Assembly (NCBI RefSeq): GCF_000332275.1
Contig: NZ_CM001776.1
Coordinates: 4,710,008-4,774,007, forward strand
Direction of reading: 5' to 3'
From: Synechococcus sp. PCC 7336
GTDB lineage: Bacteria; Cyanobacteriota; Cyanobacteriia; Thermostichales; PCC-7336
Length of the DNA stretch: 64,000 nt
Under the pieces are notes generated by a model, which was not told the origin of the DNA, made no database searches, and saw only the letters and a program-made list of their open reading frames with translations. The position numbers and the translations under genes are program-made. Every line of letters begins with the position of its first letter. Positions within the stretch are counted from its first letter, which is position 1. Positions 9,391-17,699 of this stretch are shown here, in pieces.

Positions 9391-9663
9391 GCGTTCTAAC
9401 TGAGGCGATAGCTTTGTCCGCAATATAGCGCTTCCGCGTTATCGAATTCACGCCTGTCACGCCCGCCAAATCGATCCTCAGCGACTGGATTTCCCCGTCT
9501 GTGGGTAATCTTCACTGTGATAGAACTTGCAGTCCCTCGTTGAAAGTCCCGAGCAAGAGCCAAGGGATCGGCGGCAGGAAGCACTAACCCGCCCATCCCT
9601 TGCAAAAAAGCCGATTCCGACTTCCCAAACCCCTTCCCGCAATCGAGCCGAGATCCATCCATC

Positions 9664-10356
9664 GTGAAATACGACATCCAATACAAACCCGCCTTTTCCA
9701 CCGTCTTTGTGACCCTGGACCCCGGCGAGAGCATTATGGCCGAAGCGGGAGCCATGGCCAGCATGGACTCTGCCCTCAGAGTCAAAGCGCAATGGTTTGG
9801 GGGTATTGGCTCGGCCTTTCTTAAGGCCTTTTTTGGCAAAGAATCTCTCTTTGCCAACACCTTCACCAACCCCACCGCCCTACCCCTCCAGGTGGTCCTC
9901 ACCCAATCCACCGTTGGGGACATTTCGCGCCTGCAACTCAACGGCAACTCCATCTGCCTGCAGCCCGGTGCCTACATCGCCCACACCACAGGCGTCAAGG
10001 TGGGGGTTCAATGGGCCGGATTCGCTAGTTGGATTGGTGGAGAAGGGTTATTCCGGCTCAAACTGAGCGGTCGCGGTCTTGTTTTCTTCGGCGCATATGG
10101 CGGTCTCACCCATCGCCGTATTGACGGCGAATTTATTGTGGATTCGGGGCATCTCGTTGCTTACGATCCCGGCATCAGATTGAGTCCCAAACTGGCTGGC
10201 GGTCTATTGAGCTCGCTCACATCTGGAGAAGGATTGGTCACTCGCTTGCGGGGGCGCGGCTCTATCTACTTGCAATCCCGCAGTACGAGCGGTTTATTGA
10301 AATTTCTGAGACCCAAAGTCAACATGACAAGCGGGAGACGCAGGCGATGGTGGTAG
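9664..10356 (+). CDS. AIM24 / TIGR00266 family protein (paralogue 1)
   Basis: This 230-residue member of the AIM24 (TIGR00266) family of beta-rich proteins starts at GTG 9664. Family marks are DPGESIMAEAGAMASMD near the N-terminus, FLKAFFGKESLFANTF, GLFRLKLSGRGLVFFGAYG and EFIVDSGHLVAYDPGI, followed by a SGEGLVTRLRGRGSIYLQSR closing block. The yeast relative AIM24 is mitochondrial; no biochemical activity is established for the bacterial proteins. The tail is very basic (SGRRRRWW). It is first of three tandem paralogues followed by an M48 protease gene, all on the same strand. Confidence 0.88.
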   Translation: MKYDIQYKPAFSTVFVTLDPGESIMAEAGAMASMDSALRVKAQWFGGIGSAFLKAFFGKESLFANTFTNPTALPLQVVLTQSTVGDISRLQLNGNSICLQPGAYIAHTTGVKVGVQWAGFASWIGGEGLFRLKLSGRGLVFFGAYGGLTHRRIDGEFIVDSGHLVAYDPGIRLSPKLAGGLLSSLTSGEGLVTRLRGRGSIYLQSRSTSGLLKFLRPKVNMTSGRRRRWW

Positions 10357-10440
10357 TCGGTCTTTTGTTATCGCTCTTTTGTCCTTGTCTTTATCCCCTG
10401 TACAATCCCGTCGATCGCATTTCCCTAGGAGAACGCATTT

Positions 10441-11118
10441 GTGAAGGTTGACGTTTTAAACCAGCCCGATAGCACCGTGGCCCACATCACATTCGATCGC
10501 AACGAGCAGATTGTGGCCGAAGCTGGAGCCATGATTGCCATGAGTGGCCATCTGGAAGCCAATACCACCTTGCTGCAGGGCAAAGGGGGCGGGCTGTGGG
10601 GAGGACTCAAGCGAGTCCTCGCGTTGGAATCTCTCTTTTTAAGTACCTTCAACACCACCAGCCAACCGGGGGAAATCTATCTAGCCCCCAAACTCCCTGG
10701 AGATATTGCTGCCTGCGAGTTAACGCCCGCAGGATTGGTGGTGCAGTCCAGTAGCTATTTAGCTAGCACCCCCTTTGTCAATATCGATGTGGGAGTGCGC
10801 GGGCTCAAGAATTTGTTCGCGGGCGAGTCGTTATTTTGGCTGAATGTCACCGGCAGTGGCGTAGTCCTACTTTCCAGCTTCGGAGCCATTTATGAGATGG
10901 AGGTGAACGGAGAGCACACGGTTGACTCGGGCCACATTGTCGCCTTCGAACCCAGCTTGAACTTCACCATTGGCAAGGTCAATTCCAGTTGGCTGGGGGC
11001 CTTTGCAGGCGGAGAAGGGTTCGTCTGCCATTTTGAAGGGCAGGGCCGCCTCTATTGCCAAACCCACAATCCTGGTGTCTTTGGCAGAACGATCGGCAGT
11101 CAACTTCCCCCCCGCTAA
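10441..11118 (+). CDS. AIM24 / TIGR00266 family protein (paralogue 2)
   Basis: The second tandem paralogue has 225 residues and starts at GTG 10441 after CTAGGAGAACGC. It keeps the family blocks: NEQIVAEAGAMIAMSG, ALESLFLSTF, GESLFWLNVTGSGVVLLSSFG, EHTVDSGHIVAFEPS and GEGFVCHFEGQGRLYCQT. It is clearly diverged from its neighbours, so the triplication is old rather than a recent tandem duplication. It lies 84 bases after paralogue 1 and 47 bases before paralogue 3. Confidence 0.88.
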   Translation: MKVDVLNQPDSTVAHITFDRNEQIVAEAGAMIAMSGHLEANTTLLQGKGGGLWGGLKRVLALESLFLSTFNTTSQPGEIYLAPKLPGDIAACELTPAGLVVQSSSYLASTPFVNIDVGVRGLKNLFAGESLFWLNVTGSGVVLLSSFGAIYEMEVNGEHTVDSGHIVAFEPSLNFTIGKVNSSWLGAFAGGEGFVCHFEGQGRLYCQTHNPGVFGRTIGSQLPPR

Positions 11119-11165
11119 TTTCCATTCTTCCCCCTGCTCTCGACCCAATCCCAAGGAGCGATCTC

Positions 11166-11858
11166 GTGTCTACCCCCTTCCAAGTGGAACACGCCCCCGC
11201 CTACGGCATGCTGCGCATGCAATTGGCAGCGAACCAAACTATGCTGGTGGAATCAGGTGCCATGGCAGCGATGGACCCCTGGATCGACATGAAGTCAAAG
11301 GTGCGCGGCGGATTATGGCAGGGGCTCGGGCGCGTGTTGGGGGGAGAATCGCTGTTTGTGAGCGAATTTAGTACAAAGCAGCGATCGGGCATGTTGTTTC
11401 TCTCGCCGGGGATACCGGGAGACATTCACCACTACAAGCTGGAAGGCAATGCTTTGATGGTGCAGTCATCGGGATTTGTGGCTTGCGACCCCACCATTGA
11501 ATTAGATACCAAATTTCAGGGAATGCGGGGGTTTTTTAGCGGCGAGTCCATCTTCTTAATTCGGGCTTGTGGCACGGGAGACTTTTGGTTTAGCTCTTAC
11601 GGAGCCATTTTGGAAATCCCCGTGGAGGGGGAATACGTGGTAGATACGGGCTATGTGGTGGCATTTGAAGACACGCTAGATTATTCCGTCGAGGTTTTGG
11701 GAGGTTTGTCGTTTAAAGGGTTGCGGACGGCAATATTTGGCGGAGAAGGCTTGGTCTGTCGCTTCCGAGGCCGAGGTCGATTGTGGGTGCAATCGCGCCA
11801 CTTAGGGTCTTTGATGAATTTCCTCTATCCATTCCGCCCGCAGAAAAATAATAATTAG
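11166..11858 (+). CDS. AIM24 / TIGR00266 family protein (paralogue 3)
   Basis: The third tandem paralogue has 230 residues. GTG 11166 follows CCAAGGAGCGATCTC, a good ribosome-binding site, and the protein starts STPFQVEHAPAYGMLR. The open frame extends upstream to 11055, but that part overlaps paralogue 2 and is not family-like. Conserved blocks are MLVESGAMAAMDPW, VLGGESLFVSEF, GESIFLIRACGTGDFWFSSYG and EYVVDTGYVVAFEDT, with FGGEGLVCRFRGRGRLWVQSR at the end. The M48 peptidase gene begins 12 bases downstream. Confidence 0.88.
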   Translation: MSTPFQVEHAPAYGMLRMQLAANQTMLVESGAMAAMDPWIDMKSKVRGGLWQGLGRVLGGESLFVSEFSTKQRSGMLFLSPGIPGDIHHYKLEGNALMVQSSGFVACDPTIELDTKFQGMRGFFSGESIFLIRACGTGDFWFSSYGAILEIPVEGEYVVDTGYVVAFEDTLDYSVEVLGGLSFKGLRTAIFGGEGLVCRFRGRGRLWVQSRHLGSLMNFLYPFRPQKNNN

Positions 11859-11870
11859 AGTTCGAGTCCT

Positions 11871-12725
11871 GTGAGCCTTCAACTTCCCCCCGGTACAGCC
11901 ACCTATCAGCCGAATCGCCACCCGCCCCCCAAGCTCAGACAGCTAGTGGGGGTAGTGGCGACAATCGGGTTGTCGATCGCCCTAGCGATCGCTTTGGTCG
12001 CGTGGCTGCTTTTGAGTAGTGCCGAGCGGCTCGCTCTAACAATCCCGCCGGAATGGGAAGCGCAGTTGGGCCAGGTCGTGACCCGATCTTTCAGGGCTGA
12101 GGCAGAGGGGGGACCGGTGCAAGCCTCCCTCAATCAATTGCTCGATCGCATGGAAGCGCAGTGGGTCGATCCCGAACGGCCGCAGCGAGATGTGGAGCTA
12201 CTGTTTATTCCCGATCGCGAGCTCGTCAATGCCCTTGCCGTTCCCGGCGACGTGGTAGTCATCTACGGCGGCCTATTGGAGACAGTGGCATCGGAAAACG
12301 AGCTGATGATGGTCTTGGGGCACGAATTGGGACATTTTGCCCATCGCGACCACCTGCGCCGTTTGGGGCGAGCAATGGCTTGGCAAGTTGCCCTGTCACT
12401 GGCATTGGGAAATCTCGATATTCTACAAGCTGAGGTGGGGCAGGCTGGAGCGGCGATCGCCCAAGCGCAGTTTTCGCAGGGGCAGGAGCGAGCTGCCGAT
12501 GAATTTGGCTTGCAACTGCTCCAGCAGGTATACGGTCACGCAGGGGGGGCAACTGACTTTTTCGAGGGCAGAAGCGATGCGCGCGCCCTAGCGTTTTTCT
12601 CCAGTCACCCCAGCAATCGCCGCCGCGTCGAGCGGCTCAATCGTCTCATCGCCGAGCGGAACTTTACAGTAGAGACGCTCGCGCCTCTGCCCGCTGCCCT
12701 AGAAACTTGGAGAGCAGCCCAGTAG
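11871..12725 (+). CDS. M48-family zinc metalloprotease, membrane anchored
   Basis: This 284-residue peptidase starts at GTG 11871. A single hydrophobic segment at about residues 24-50 (LVGVVATIGLSIALAIALVA) would anchor it with the catalytic part outside the cytoplasm. The zinc site HExxH is seen in VLGHELGHFAHRDH, and a third ligand Glu/Asp lies in QERAADEFGLQLL. SSHPSNRRRVERL is typical of the family C-terminus. M48B/C members (HtpX, BepA, LoiP, Oma1) act in membrane or envelope protein quality control. Placement 12 bases after three AIM24 genes suggests one operon and a shared envelope role; this is inference. Confidence 0.9.
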   Translation: MSLQLPPGTATYQPNRHPPPKLRQLVGVVATIGLSIALAIALVAWLLLSSAERLALTIPPEWEAQLGQVVTRSFRAEAEGGPVQASLNQLLDRMEAQWVDPERPQRDVELLFIPDRELVNALAVPGDVVVIYGGLLETVASENELMMVLGHELGHFAHRDHLRRLGRAMAWQVALSLALGNLDILQAEVGQAGAAIAQAQFSQGQERAADEFGLQLLQQVYGHAGGATDFFEGRSDARALAFFSSHPSNRRRVERLNRLIAERNFTVETLAPLPAALETWRAAQ

Positions 12726-12919
12726 GTGCCCTCCATGTGCCTGTTCAGTCCATTGATGTTTTTATGAAGTTGATATAAATTTTTCACAAAATAATTTGGC
12801 AAGATCGATCCAGCGGTCGGACATTAGTGTTGAATTTTTCCAGGAGGTGAAGTGTAGAGTGTGCCTATTACCCTGCTACCCAAGATCGATAGACGTAGTG
12901 TCCTGACAGCGAATTACCT

Positions 12920-15253
12920 GTGAAAATCCTGCTAGTCGAACGAGATGAAGTCCTTGCGAGTCGCTTAGAAGCGGCACTCGCTGGAGAGAACTATGCGATC
13001 GAACGCGCGACAGACGGACAGGAGGGCTTCAATCTGGTAGAAGCATTTGACTACGCCTTGGTATTAGCCGAAGTGGATTTGCCACGCCTAGATGGCATTC
13101 ACCTGTGCGAGAAGTTACGATCGCACGGCAACCAAACCCCCGTCATGTTGCTGTCGGAAGCAGGTGCCGATGACGGTCGCGTTGCGGCATTAGATGCAGG
13201 TGCCGATGATTGCGTCGCTAAACCCTGCGACATCCCGGAACTGCTAGCCCGCATCCGAGCCCTGCTGAGGCGGGGCAGTTCCACCCTCATGCCCGTGCTG
13301 GAATGGCGCAATCTCACCCTCGACACGGTCTCTTGCGAGGTGGCCTACAATCGCAAACCCATCTCCCTCACCCGTAAAGAATACGGCATCCTCGAACTGT
13401 TCATGCGCAACCAGCGTCGCATCTACAGCCAAAGCGCCATCCTCGATCTGCTCTGGTCGTTTGACGAACCCCCGGCAGAAAACACCGTGCGAGCCCACAT
13501 CAAAAGTTTGCGGCAAAAACTCAAAAAAGCGGGTGCCCCCGCCGATCTAATCGAAACGGTGTACGGTTTGGGCTACCGCTTCCGCCAGCCCCCCGACAAA
13601 GAAGAGCTGCCGCCGAGTCCCCCTGCGACACAAACAGTTGCAGAGGTGCCTGCCGAGCAAATTGATGGCGAGTTAGCCGATATTTGGGAGCAGGCAGAGG
13701 CTCAAATTCAGCAGCGATTGGCCAATGTGCAAATGGCGATCGCCGCGATTGCCAGTAACGTATGCGATCCGACTAGCCGACAAGCAGCCCAGCAAGAAGC
13801 TCATACCCTCGTCGGCTCCCTCGGAGCATTTGGTTTGAGTTACAGCTCTCAGTTGGCCCGCACCATCCAACAGGCCCTCACCCCCGATCGCCCCCTCGAC
13901 CCGAGCGCGATCGCCCAACTGGAAGGTTCTCTGGCACAGCTCAAGCAAGCCTTAGAACAATTGACTGTAGCTACCTCCAACTCCGCAACACCGATCGCCG
14001 AGCCCCCCAACCCCAAAATTGCCGAAACAGCAGGGGGCAATTTACCCAGTCTGTTGGTGGTGGATGACGACATTCATTTGGCCAGCCTCGTCCGACGCGA
14101 AGCTGCAGCCTGGGGGTTGCAGCCAGAGGTGGCCTCCAGCATTGCTGAGGCTCGAAAGGCGATCGCGCTCCAGCCTCCCGATGCCATCTTGCTCGATCTG
14201 GGCTTTCCCGATACCGCAGAAACTGGCTTTACGTTGCTAGAAGAGCTATCGACGCGAGAGACTGCTATCCCGGTGGTCGTGTTTACGGCTGAGGATGATT
14301 TTGCTGCTCGCGTCAAGGTGGCTCGCTTGGGGGGACAGGGATTTCTGCAAAAGCCTGTCGTACCCCGCCGCGTTTTAGAAACCGTCATCCAAGTGTTGCA
14401 AGACGCGAACACTGATGAGGCCAAGATTGTGGTGGTAGATGACGATCCTCAGGTGCTCGATACTGTTCGCACTCTGCTGCAGCCGTGGGGGTTCAAGCTC
14501 ATTCTGCTAGACGATCCGGCCCAGTTTTGGGATGTTTTAGTGAAAGCAGCCCCCAACCTGCTGATTTTGGATGTGGAGATGCCGAACCTGACAGGCATCG
14601 ATTTATGTCAGGTGGTGCGTAACGATCCTCAATGGGGCGATTTGCCCGTACTGTTCCTATCAGATAGCGTCACCCCCGCCGACATCCACGAACTGTTTGC
14701 AGTGGGCGGTGGCGACTACGTCCGCAAACCGATCTCCGAGCCGGAATTAGTGGCGCGGGTACTCTCGCAACTGGAGCGATCGCCCAATCGCGGCCTGCGC
14801 GGAGGGGTAGATAGTTTGACGGGGGGAATGAGTCGCCGCCGCTCCATTCGCGAATTGTCTCGCCTCTTGTATCTAGCCAGTCGCCATCGCCAACCCTTAA
14901 GTCTGGGAACCATCTCGATCGATCGCTTCGATCGCCTGCAACAGCGCCACGGGCGCGCCATCTGCTATCAGGTCTTGAAATATTTGACCGAAGGGTTGCA
15001 GCAGGGGTTGCGGCAGGAGGATATTGTGACTCGCTGGGAAGACGAAACGTTGGTGGTATGCACCTACGATATGAACCGTTCTGAGGGCCAACGCCGCCTA
15101 TCGGCTATTTTGCAAGACTTGCAGCAGCACGAGTTTACGGGCGCTGAGGGAAGACCTTTCCGAGTCAAATATCGCTGGGGCATGGCCGAATATGGCGAAG
15201 ACGGTCAGGATTTGTACAGTTTGTATAAAACCGCTACATCCCGAAAAGAGTAA
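12920..15253 (+). CDS. Multidomain response regulator: REC-OmpR wHTH-Hpt-REC-REC-degenerate GGDEF
   Basis: The protein has 777 residues and starts at GTG. In order: a receiver (1-118), an OmpR/PhoB winged helix (about 125-222, ending VYGLGYRF), an Hpt-like helical region with His295 in EAHTLVGSLG, a second receiver (about 376-495, Asp426, Lys478), a third receiver (about 502-620, Asp551, Lys603) and a GGDEF-type domain. In the first receiver the phosphoacceptor position is Glu51 (VLAEVDLP) and the acidic pair reads E7-R8, so normal phosphorylation is unlikely. The GGDEF signature is replaced by WEDET (706-710), so cyclase activity is unlikely. The DNA-binding domain suggests a transcription factor fed by a phosphorelay. 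No cognate kinase is adjacent. Confidence 0.88.
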   Translation: MKILLVERDEVLASRLEAALAGENYAIERATDGQEGFNLVEAFDYALVLAEVDLPRLDGIHLCEKLRSHGNQTPVMLLSEAGADDGRVAALDAGADDCVAKPCDIPELLARIRALLRRGSSTLMPVLEWRNLTLDTVSCEVAYNRKPISLTRKEYGILELFMRNQRRIYSQSAILDLLWSFDEPPAENTVRAHIKSLRQKLKKAGAPADLIETVYGLGYRFRQPPDKEELPPSPPATQTVAEVPAEQIDGELADIWEQAEAQIQQRLANVQMAIAAIASNVCDPTSRQAAQQEAHTLVGSLGAFGLSYSSQLARTIQQALTPDRPLDPSAIAQLEGSLAQLKQALEQLTVATSNSATPIAEPPNPKIAETAGGNLPSLLVVDDDIHLASLVRREAAAWGLQPEVASSIAEARKAIALQPPDAILLDLGFPDTAETGFTLLEELSTRETAIPVVVFTAEDDFAARVKVARLGGQGFLQKPVVPRRVLETVIQVLQDANTDEAKIVVVDDDPQVLDTVRTLLQPWGFKLILLDDPAQFWDVLVKAAPNLLILDVEMPNLTGIDLCQVVRNDPQWGDLPVLFLSDSVTPADIHELFAVGGGDYVRKPISEPELVARVLSQLERSPNRGLRGGVDSLTGGMSRRRSIRELSRLLYLASRHRQPLSLGTISIDRFDRLQQRHGRAICYQVLKYLTEGLQQGLRQEDIVTRWEDETLVVCTYDMNRSEGQRRLSAILQDLQQHEFTGAEGRPFRVKYRWGMAEYGEDGQDLYSLYKTATSRKE

Positions 15254-15364
15254 GCGCAATCGGCGGACGCTAAGTTTGGCACGGGTGAAAAGAAGTTCGT
15301 CAAGCTCGCACACACCGCTGCTACCCTGAAAAGAATTAACCTTTTATCGAGTCCTGTCAAACCC

Positions 15365-15562
15365 GTGAACGCAAAAAGTAGTCTCCTGCTCTTCGGAGCC
15401 TGTTTCTGTGGCGTCGGAGTCACCGGCTGCATCTTCGAACTCGCCTATGGAGCACCCAAATTTGGCACGCTGGCTAATTACGTCCTCTTAGCTTTAGGTA
15501 TCCCTGCCACAGCGGCCTTCTTCTTAAGCGCAGTCAAAGCAGCTAACGCTCAGGAGAAATAG
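15365..15562 (+). CDS. Small two-span membrane protein, hypothetical
   Basis: This 65-residue protein starts at GTG 15365. It contains two hydrophobic stretches, SSLLLFGACFCGVGVTGCIF and ANYVLLALGIPATAAFFLSA, joined by a short polar loop with YGAPKFGTL. I do not recognise a named family. It lies 111 bases after the response-regulator gene on the same strand and converges on the TerB-like gene. Confidence 0.55.
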   Translation: MNAKSSLLLFGACFCGVGVTGCIFELAYGAPKFGTLANYVLLALGIPATAAFFLSAVKAANAQEK

Positions 15563-15607
15563 TTCCCCTAACCGTATCGTTGCCAACTCGCCCCACGGGA
15601 ACGAGCC

Positions 15608-16090
15608 CTAGGCATAGTGGCGGGAGAACCCGTTTACCAACACTTCGAGTGGATCGGCTCCATTGTCCCCCAGCTCGGCTTTCGCCTCTTCCGACACCTC
15701 GTGTACCACATCGGCAGGTAAGTGCAAGAGCTCCGCTAGATGGTGAAATGCGTCTAACTCTTGCAGATTGACGGTGGGCTCCCCCTCAGTGCGGGCACTA
15801 GATTCGATGGTGAGATAGCCCAATTTGAGAATGAGGCGGCGATCGCTTTCCTCCGGCAGCAGGGGCAGTACTTCCTCTAATGGAATCTGCTGAGTGAAGT
15901 AATCCTGAATGCGCGTCGAGAGGGCGGCGCGATCCTCTGGACTGCTGGCGAAGGCAGCCGACAGTTTGTCGGCCATCGTGACAATTTCTTGGGACTCTAG
16001 CACTCCGTCAGCCCAAGCCATAGCTGTCACAGCTCGGAGAATGTTCATTTGTTTGGGAGAGATCGCGGGAGGGGGAGGAGTCGTCAGCAT
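15608..16090 (-). CDS. TerB-family (tellurite-resistance-like) protein
   Basis: This protein of about 160 residues starts MLTTPPPPAISPKQMNILRA. The all-helical sequence with AVTAMAWADGVLESQEIVTMADKL and YLTIESSARTEGEPTVNLQELDAFHHLAELL fits the TerB fold (two repeats with acidic metal-binding turns). TerB-like proteins are associated with envelope or stress functions rather than tellurite alone. ATG 16090 has AAGAGG eight bases upstream; a GTG at 16099 is in frame but too close to that site. The right end of a TnpB-type transposon scar lies 30 bases upstream, inside what should be its promoter region. Confidence 0.75.
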   Translation of the reverse strand: MLTTPPPPAISPKQMNILRAVTAMAWADGVLESQEIVTMADKLSAAFASSPEDRAALSTRIQDYFTQQIPLEEVLPLLPEESDRRLILKLGYLTIESSARTEGEPTVNLQELDAFHHLAELLHLPADVVHEVSEEAKAELGDNGADPLEVLVNGFSRHYA

Positions 16091-16119
16091 AGGTCTCACC
16101 TCTTGTAGCAGCTATTGCA

Positions 16120-16231
16120 TTGACGCTCTCCCACCAACCCTAAAGGGTATGGAGTGAGATTCCCGTTTCACAGACCCTTAACTAGAGCAGTCTAATGACT
16201 AACTCCCCGCCAGACCGTCTCCGCAGGCATT
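16120..16231 (-). pseudogene. TnpB (IS200/IS605-type) 3' end and right-end hairpin scar
   Basis: Reading the minus strand, the codons before the stop at 16199-16201 give NACGDGLAGS. The codons further upstream (PWTLN) are separated from it by one in-frame stop. TLNACGD is a frequent C-terminal motif of cyanobacterial TnpB proteins. About 30 bases further on, the minus strand reads GGGAATCTCACTCC, then a hairpin centred on ACCCTTTAGGGT, then GGGAG and GTCAA. That matches the usual right end of such elements, which is also the 3' scaffold of the TnpB guide (omega) RNA. No intact tnpB lies upstream, so this is a decayed element end. Confidence 0.45.
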
Positions 16232-16832
16232 TTAATTTAACGTCCACGGTGCGCCCCACCGCCGACGAAGAACCAGTACAAAACTGTATGTTCAACCTCT
16301 TGCGCACAAAGTTTTAGCCTCAGCACGATTTAGCTGAGGAACCCCATAGCTTGTTTTCAAGCTTCAGCAAGGGTTCGCCACCTCCCTATCAATCACGTTT
16401 CTGCTCTCGGAGTCCAGTTATGGATATCCTGCAAGGGCCGTCGCCGTGCGATAAAGCAATGTTAGCTTTGGCGGATTCCCATCGCAAGCCAAACTTTGCT
16501 CGGTGTGGGTCGCCCGCCGCTTCACCACCCCCCAAGCCTTCGGCTATGGGCGGAGCACTGCGACGGAATTTCAGTAGTTTACGAAGTTCGAGTGGGCTTG
16601 AAAAGCCATCCCTTTACAGGCCATTGTGGGGGAATCGTTCGGTGAGTGTATCGACGAACTACTGCAAAACCTTGATATAAAAGGGATTTCATGACTTCTG
16701 GTTTCGCAATCTGCTACCTAAAGCTCGAGATTGAGGCTCGATTCAGCCGCGATCGGAAGATTTGATTTTAAGGATCTTTTTACAGAAGGGCGATCGCTGG
16801 CAGGATCGGAGCAGTCGTCGAACTGCTGTCAG
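16232..16832. other. Gene-poor region between TnpB scar and VanX-like gene
   Basis: I see no convincing gene here. A plus-strand open frame (16351-16680) has no family resemblance and looks fortuitous. On the minus strand a run of about 48 open codons (about 16545-16400) has stops on both sides. The stretch most likely holds decayed mobile-element DNA plus the promoter of the VanX-like gene. Confidence 0.4.
16318..16339. other. Perfect 7-bp stem-loop
   Basis: CCTCAGC and GCTGAGG flank an 8-base loop. There is no T tract on either side, so it is not a clear terminator. It lies within the decayed transposon region and could be a subterminal hairpin of the element. Confidence 0.5.
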
Positions 16833-17558
16833 ATGAAAGCCCCAGCCTCCACCCCCACGCGCCCCTATCACGCGGTTCCGATTGAAGACTGCGGCGAGCC
16901 ACTGGTCGAATTACCCTCCCAGATACAGCGGCTGGAGCCCCATCCCTATCGGGCTCTGGGGGCAGATTATCAGGGGCGATCGCCTTTCCAACTGCGCTCG
17001 GGGGCGGTGCGTCGCTTGGAGCGAGCTCAATTGGAACTGCAGCGGCTTCAGCCCGGTTGGCAATTGCTGATTTTTGATACCTATCGTCCCATTGCCGTGC
17101 AGCGTTTCATGGTGGAATACAGCTATCGACAGTTGTTGCACGCTCGGCAGCTAGACCCCGAGGAACTTTCAGAGCAACAGCACCAGCAGCTTGTGGATGA
17201 AGTGTTGGCTCTATGGGCTTGGCCCAGTTCCAATCCTGCCACACCGCCTCCCCACAGTACGGGAGCGGCGGTGGATTTGAGCTTGGTCGATGGATCGGGC
17301 TGCGAAGTGGAGATGGGCTCGCCCATTGACGAACTCTCGGAGCGATCGCACCCCGCTCATTTTGAGGGTAGCTCCGACCCCGACAGTCAGCGCTACCATT
17401 GCCACCGGCAACTGCTGCATCAGGTAATGGCGATCGCCGGATTCCAGCGCCATCCCAAAGAATGGTGGCATTTTTCCTATGGCGATCAGATGTGGGCGTG
17501 GCTATCTCGGCGCGAGGGAAGGTCGGAGGCGATCGCGATCTACGGTCGCGTTGAGTAG
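16833..17558 (+). CDS. D-alanyl-D-alanine dipeptidase, VanX/DdpX-like (M15D)
   Basis: This zinc dipeptidase of about 241 residues is predicted to cleave D-Ala-D-Ala. It carries the M15 signatures PHSTGAAVDLSL (SxHxxGxAxD) and KEWWHFSYGD (ExWWH), plus LIFDTYRPIAVQRFM, in which the Arg of YRP is the usual oxyanion-type residue. ATG 16833 is preferred because the domain begins PYHAVPIEDCGEPLVEL shortly after. An in-frame ATG at 16731 would add 34 unlike residues. There are no vanHA genes nearby, so a role in wall turnover or D-Ala recycling is more likely than glycopeptide resistance. No signal peptide is evident. Confidence 0.88.
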   Translation: MKAPASTPTRPYHAVPIEDCGEPLVELPSQIQRLEPHPYRALGADYQGRSPFQLRSGAVRRLERAQLELQRLQPGWQLLIFDTYRPIAVQRFMVEYSYRQLLHARQLDPEELSEQQHQQLVDEVLALWAWPSSNPATPPPHSTGAAVDLSLVDGSGCEVEMGSPIDELSERSHPAHFEGSSDPDSQRYHCHRQLLHQVMAIAGFQRHPKEWWHFSYGDQMWAWLSRREGRSEAIAIYGRVE

Positions 17559-17699
17559 TCTTGCATCCCATTGCTGAGATCGAGCTTGTCTCTTAACGGA
17601 AGATGCAACTATCAGTGTCATCCTATGCCACCATAGGCACAGCAAGTTTTGCTTGAGTTGGAGGTTTTGGTATGTTCGAGTGCTGCTGCGATTGAGCCC

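Noticed and set aside
9424-9663. Minus-strand open frame between DUF433 and the first AIM24 gene
   Set aside because: It runs antisense into the AIM24 gene, has no clear start or family features, and is explained as a shadow plus intergenic DNA.
16351-16680. 109-codon plus-strand open frame in the TnpB-scar region
   Set aside because: No ribosome-binding site, no family resemblance, low-complexity Ser/Pro composition, and it overlaps decayed transposon sequence on the other strand.
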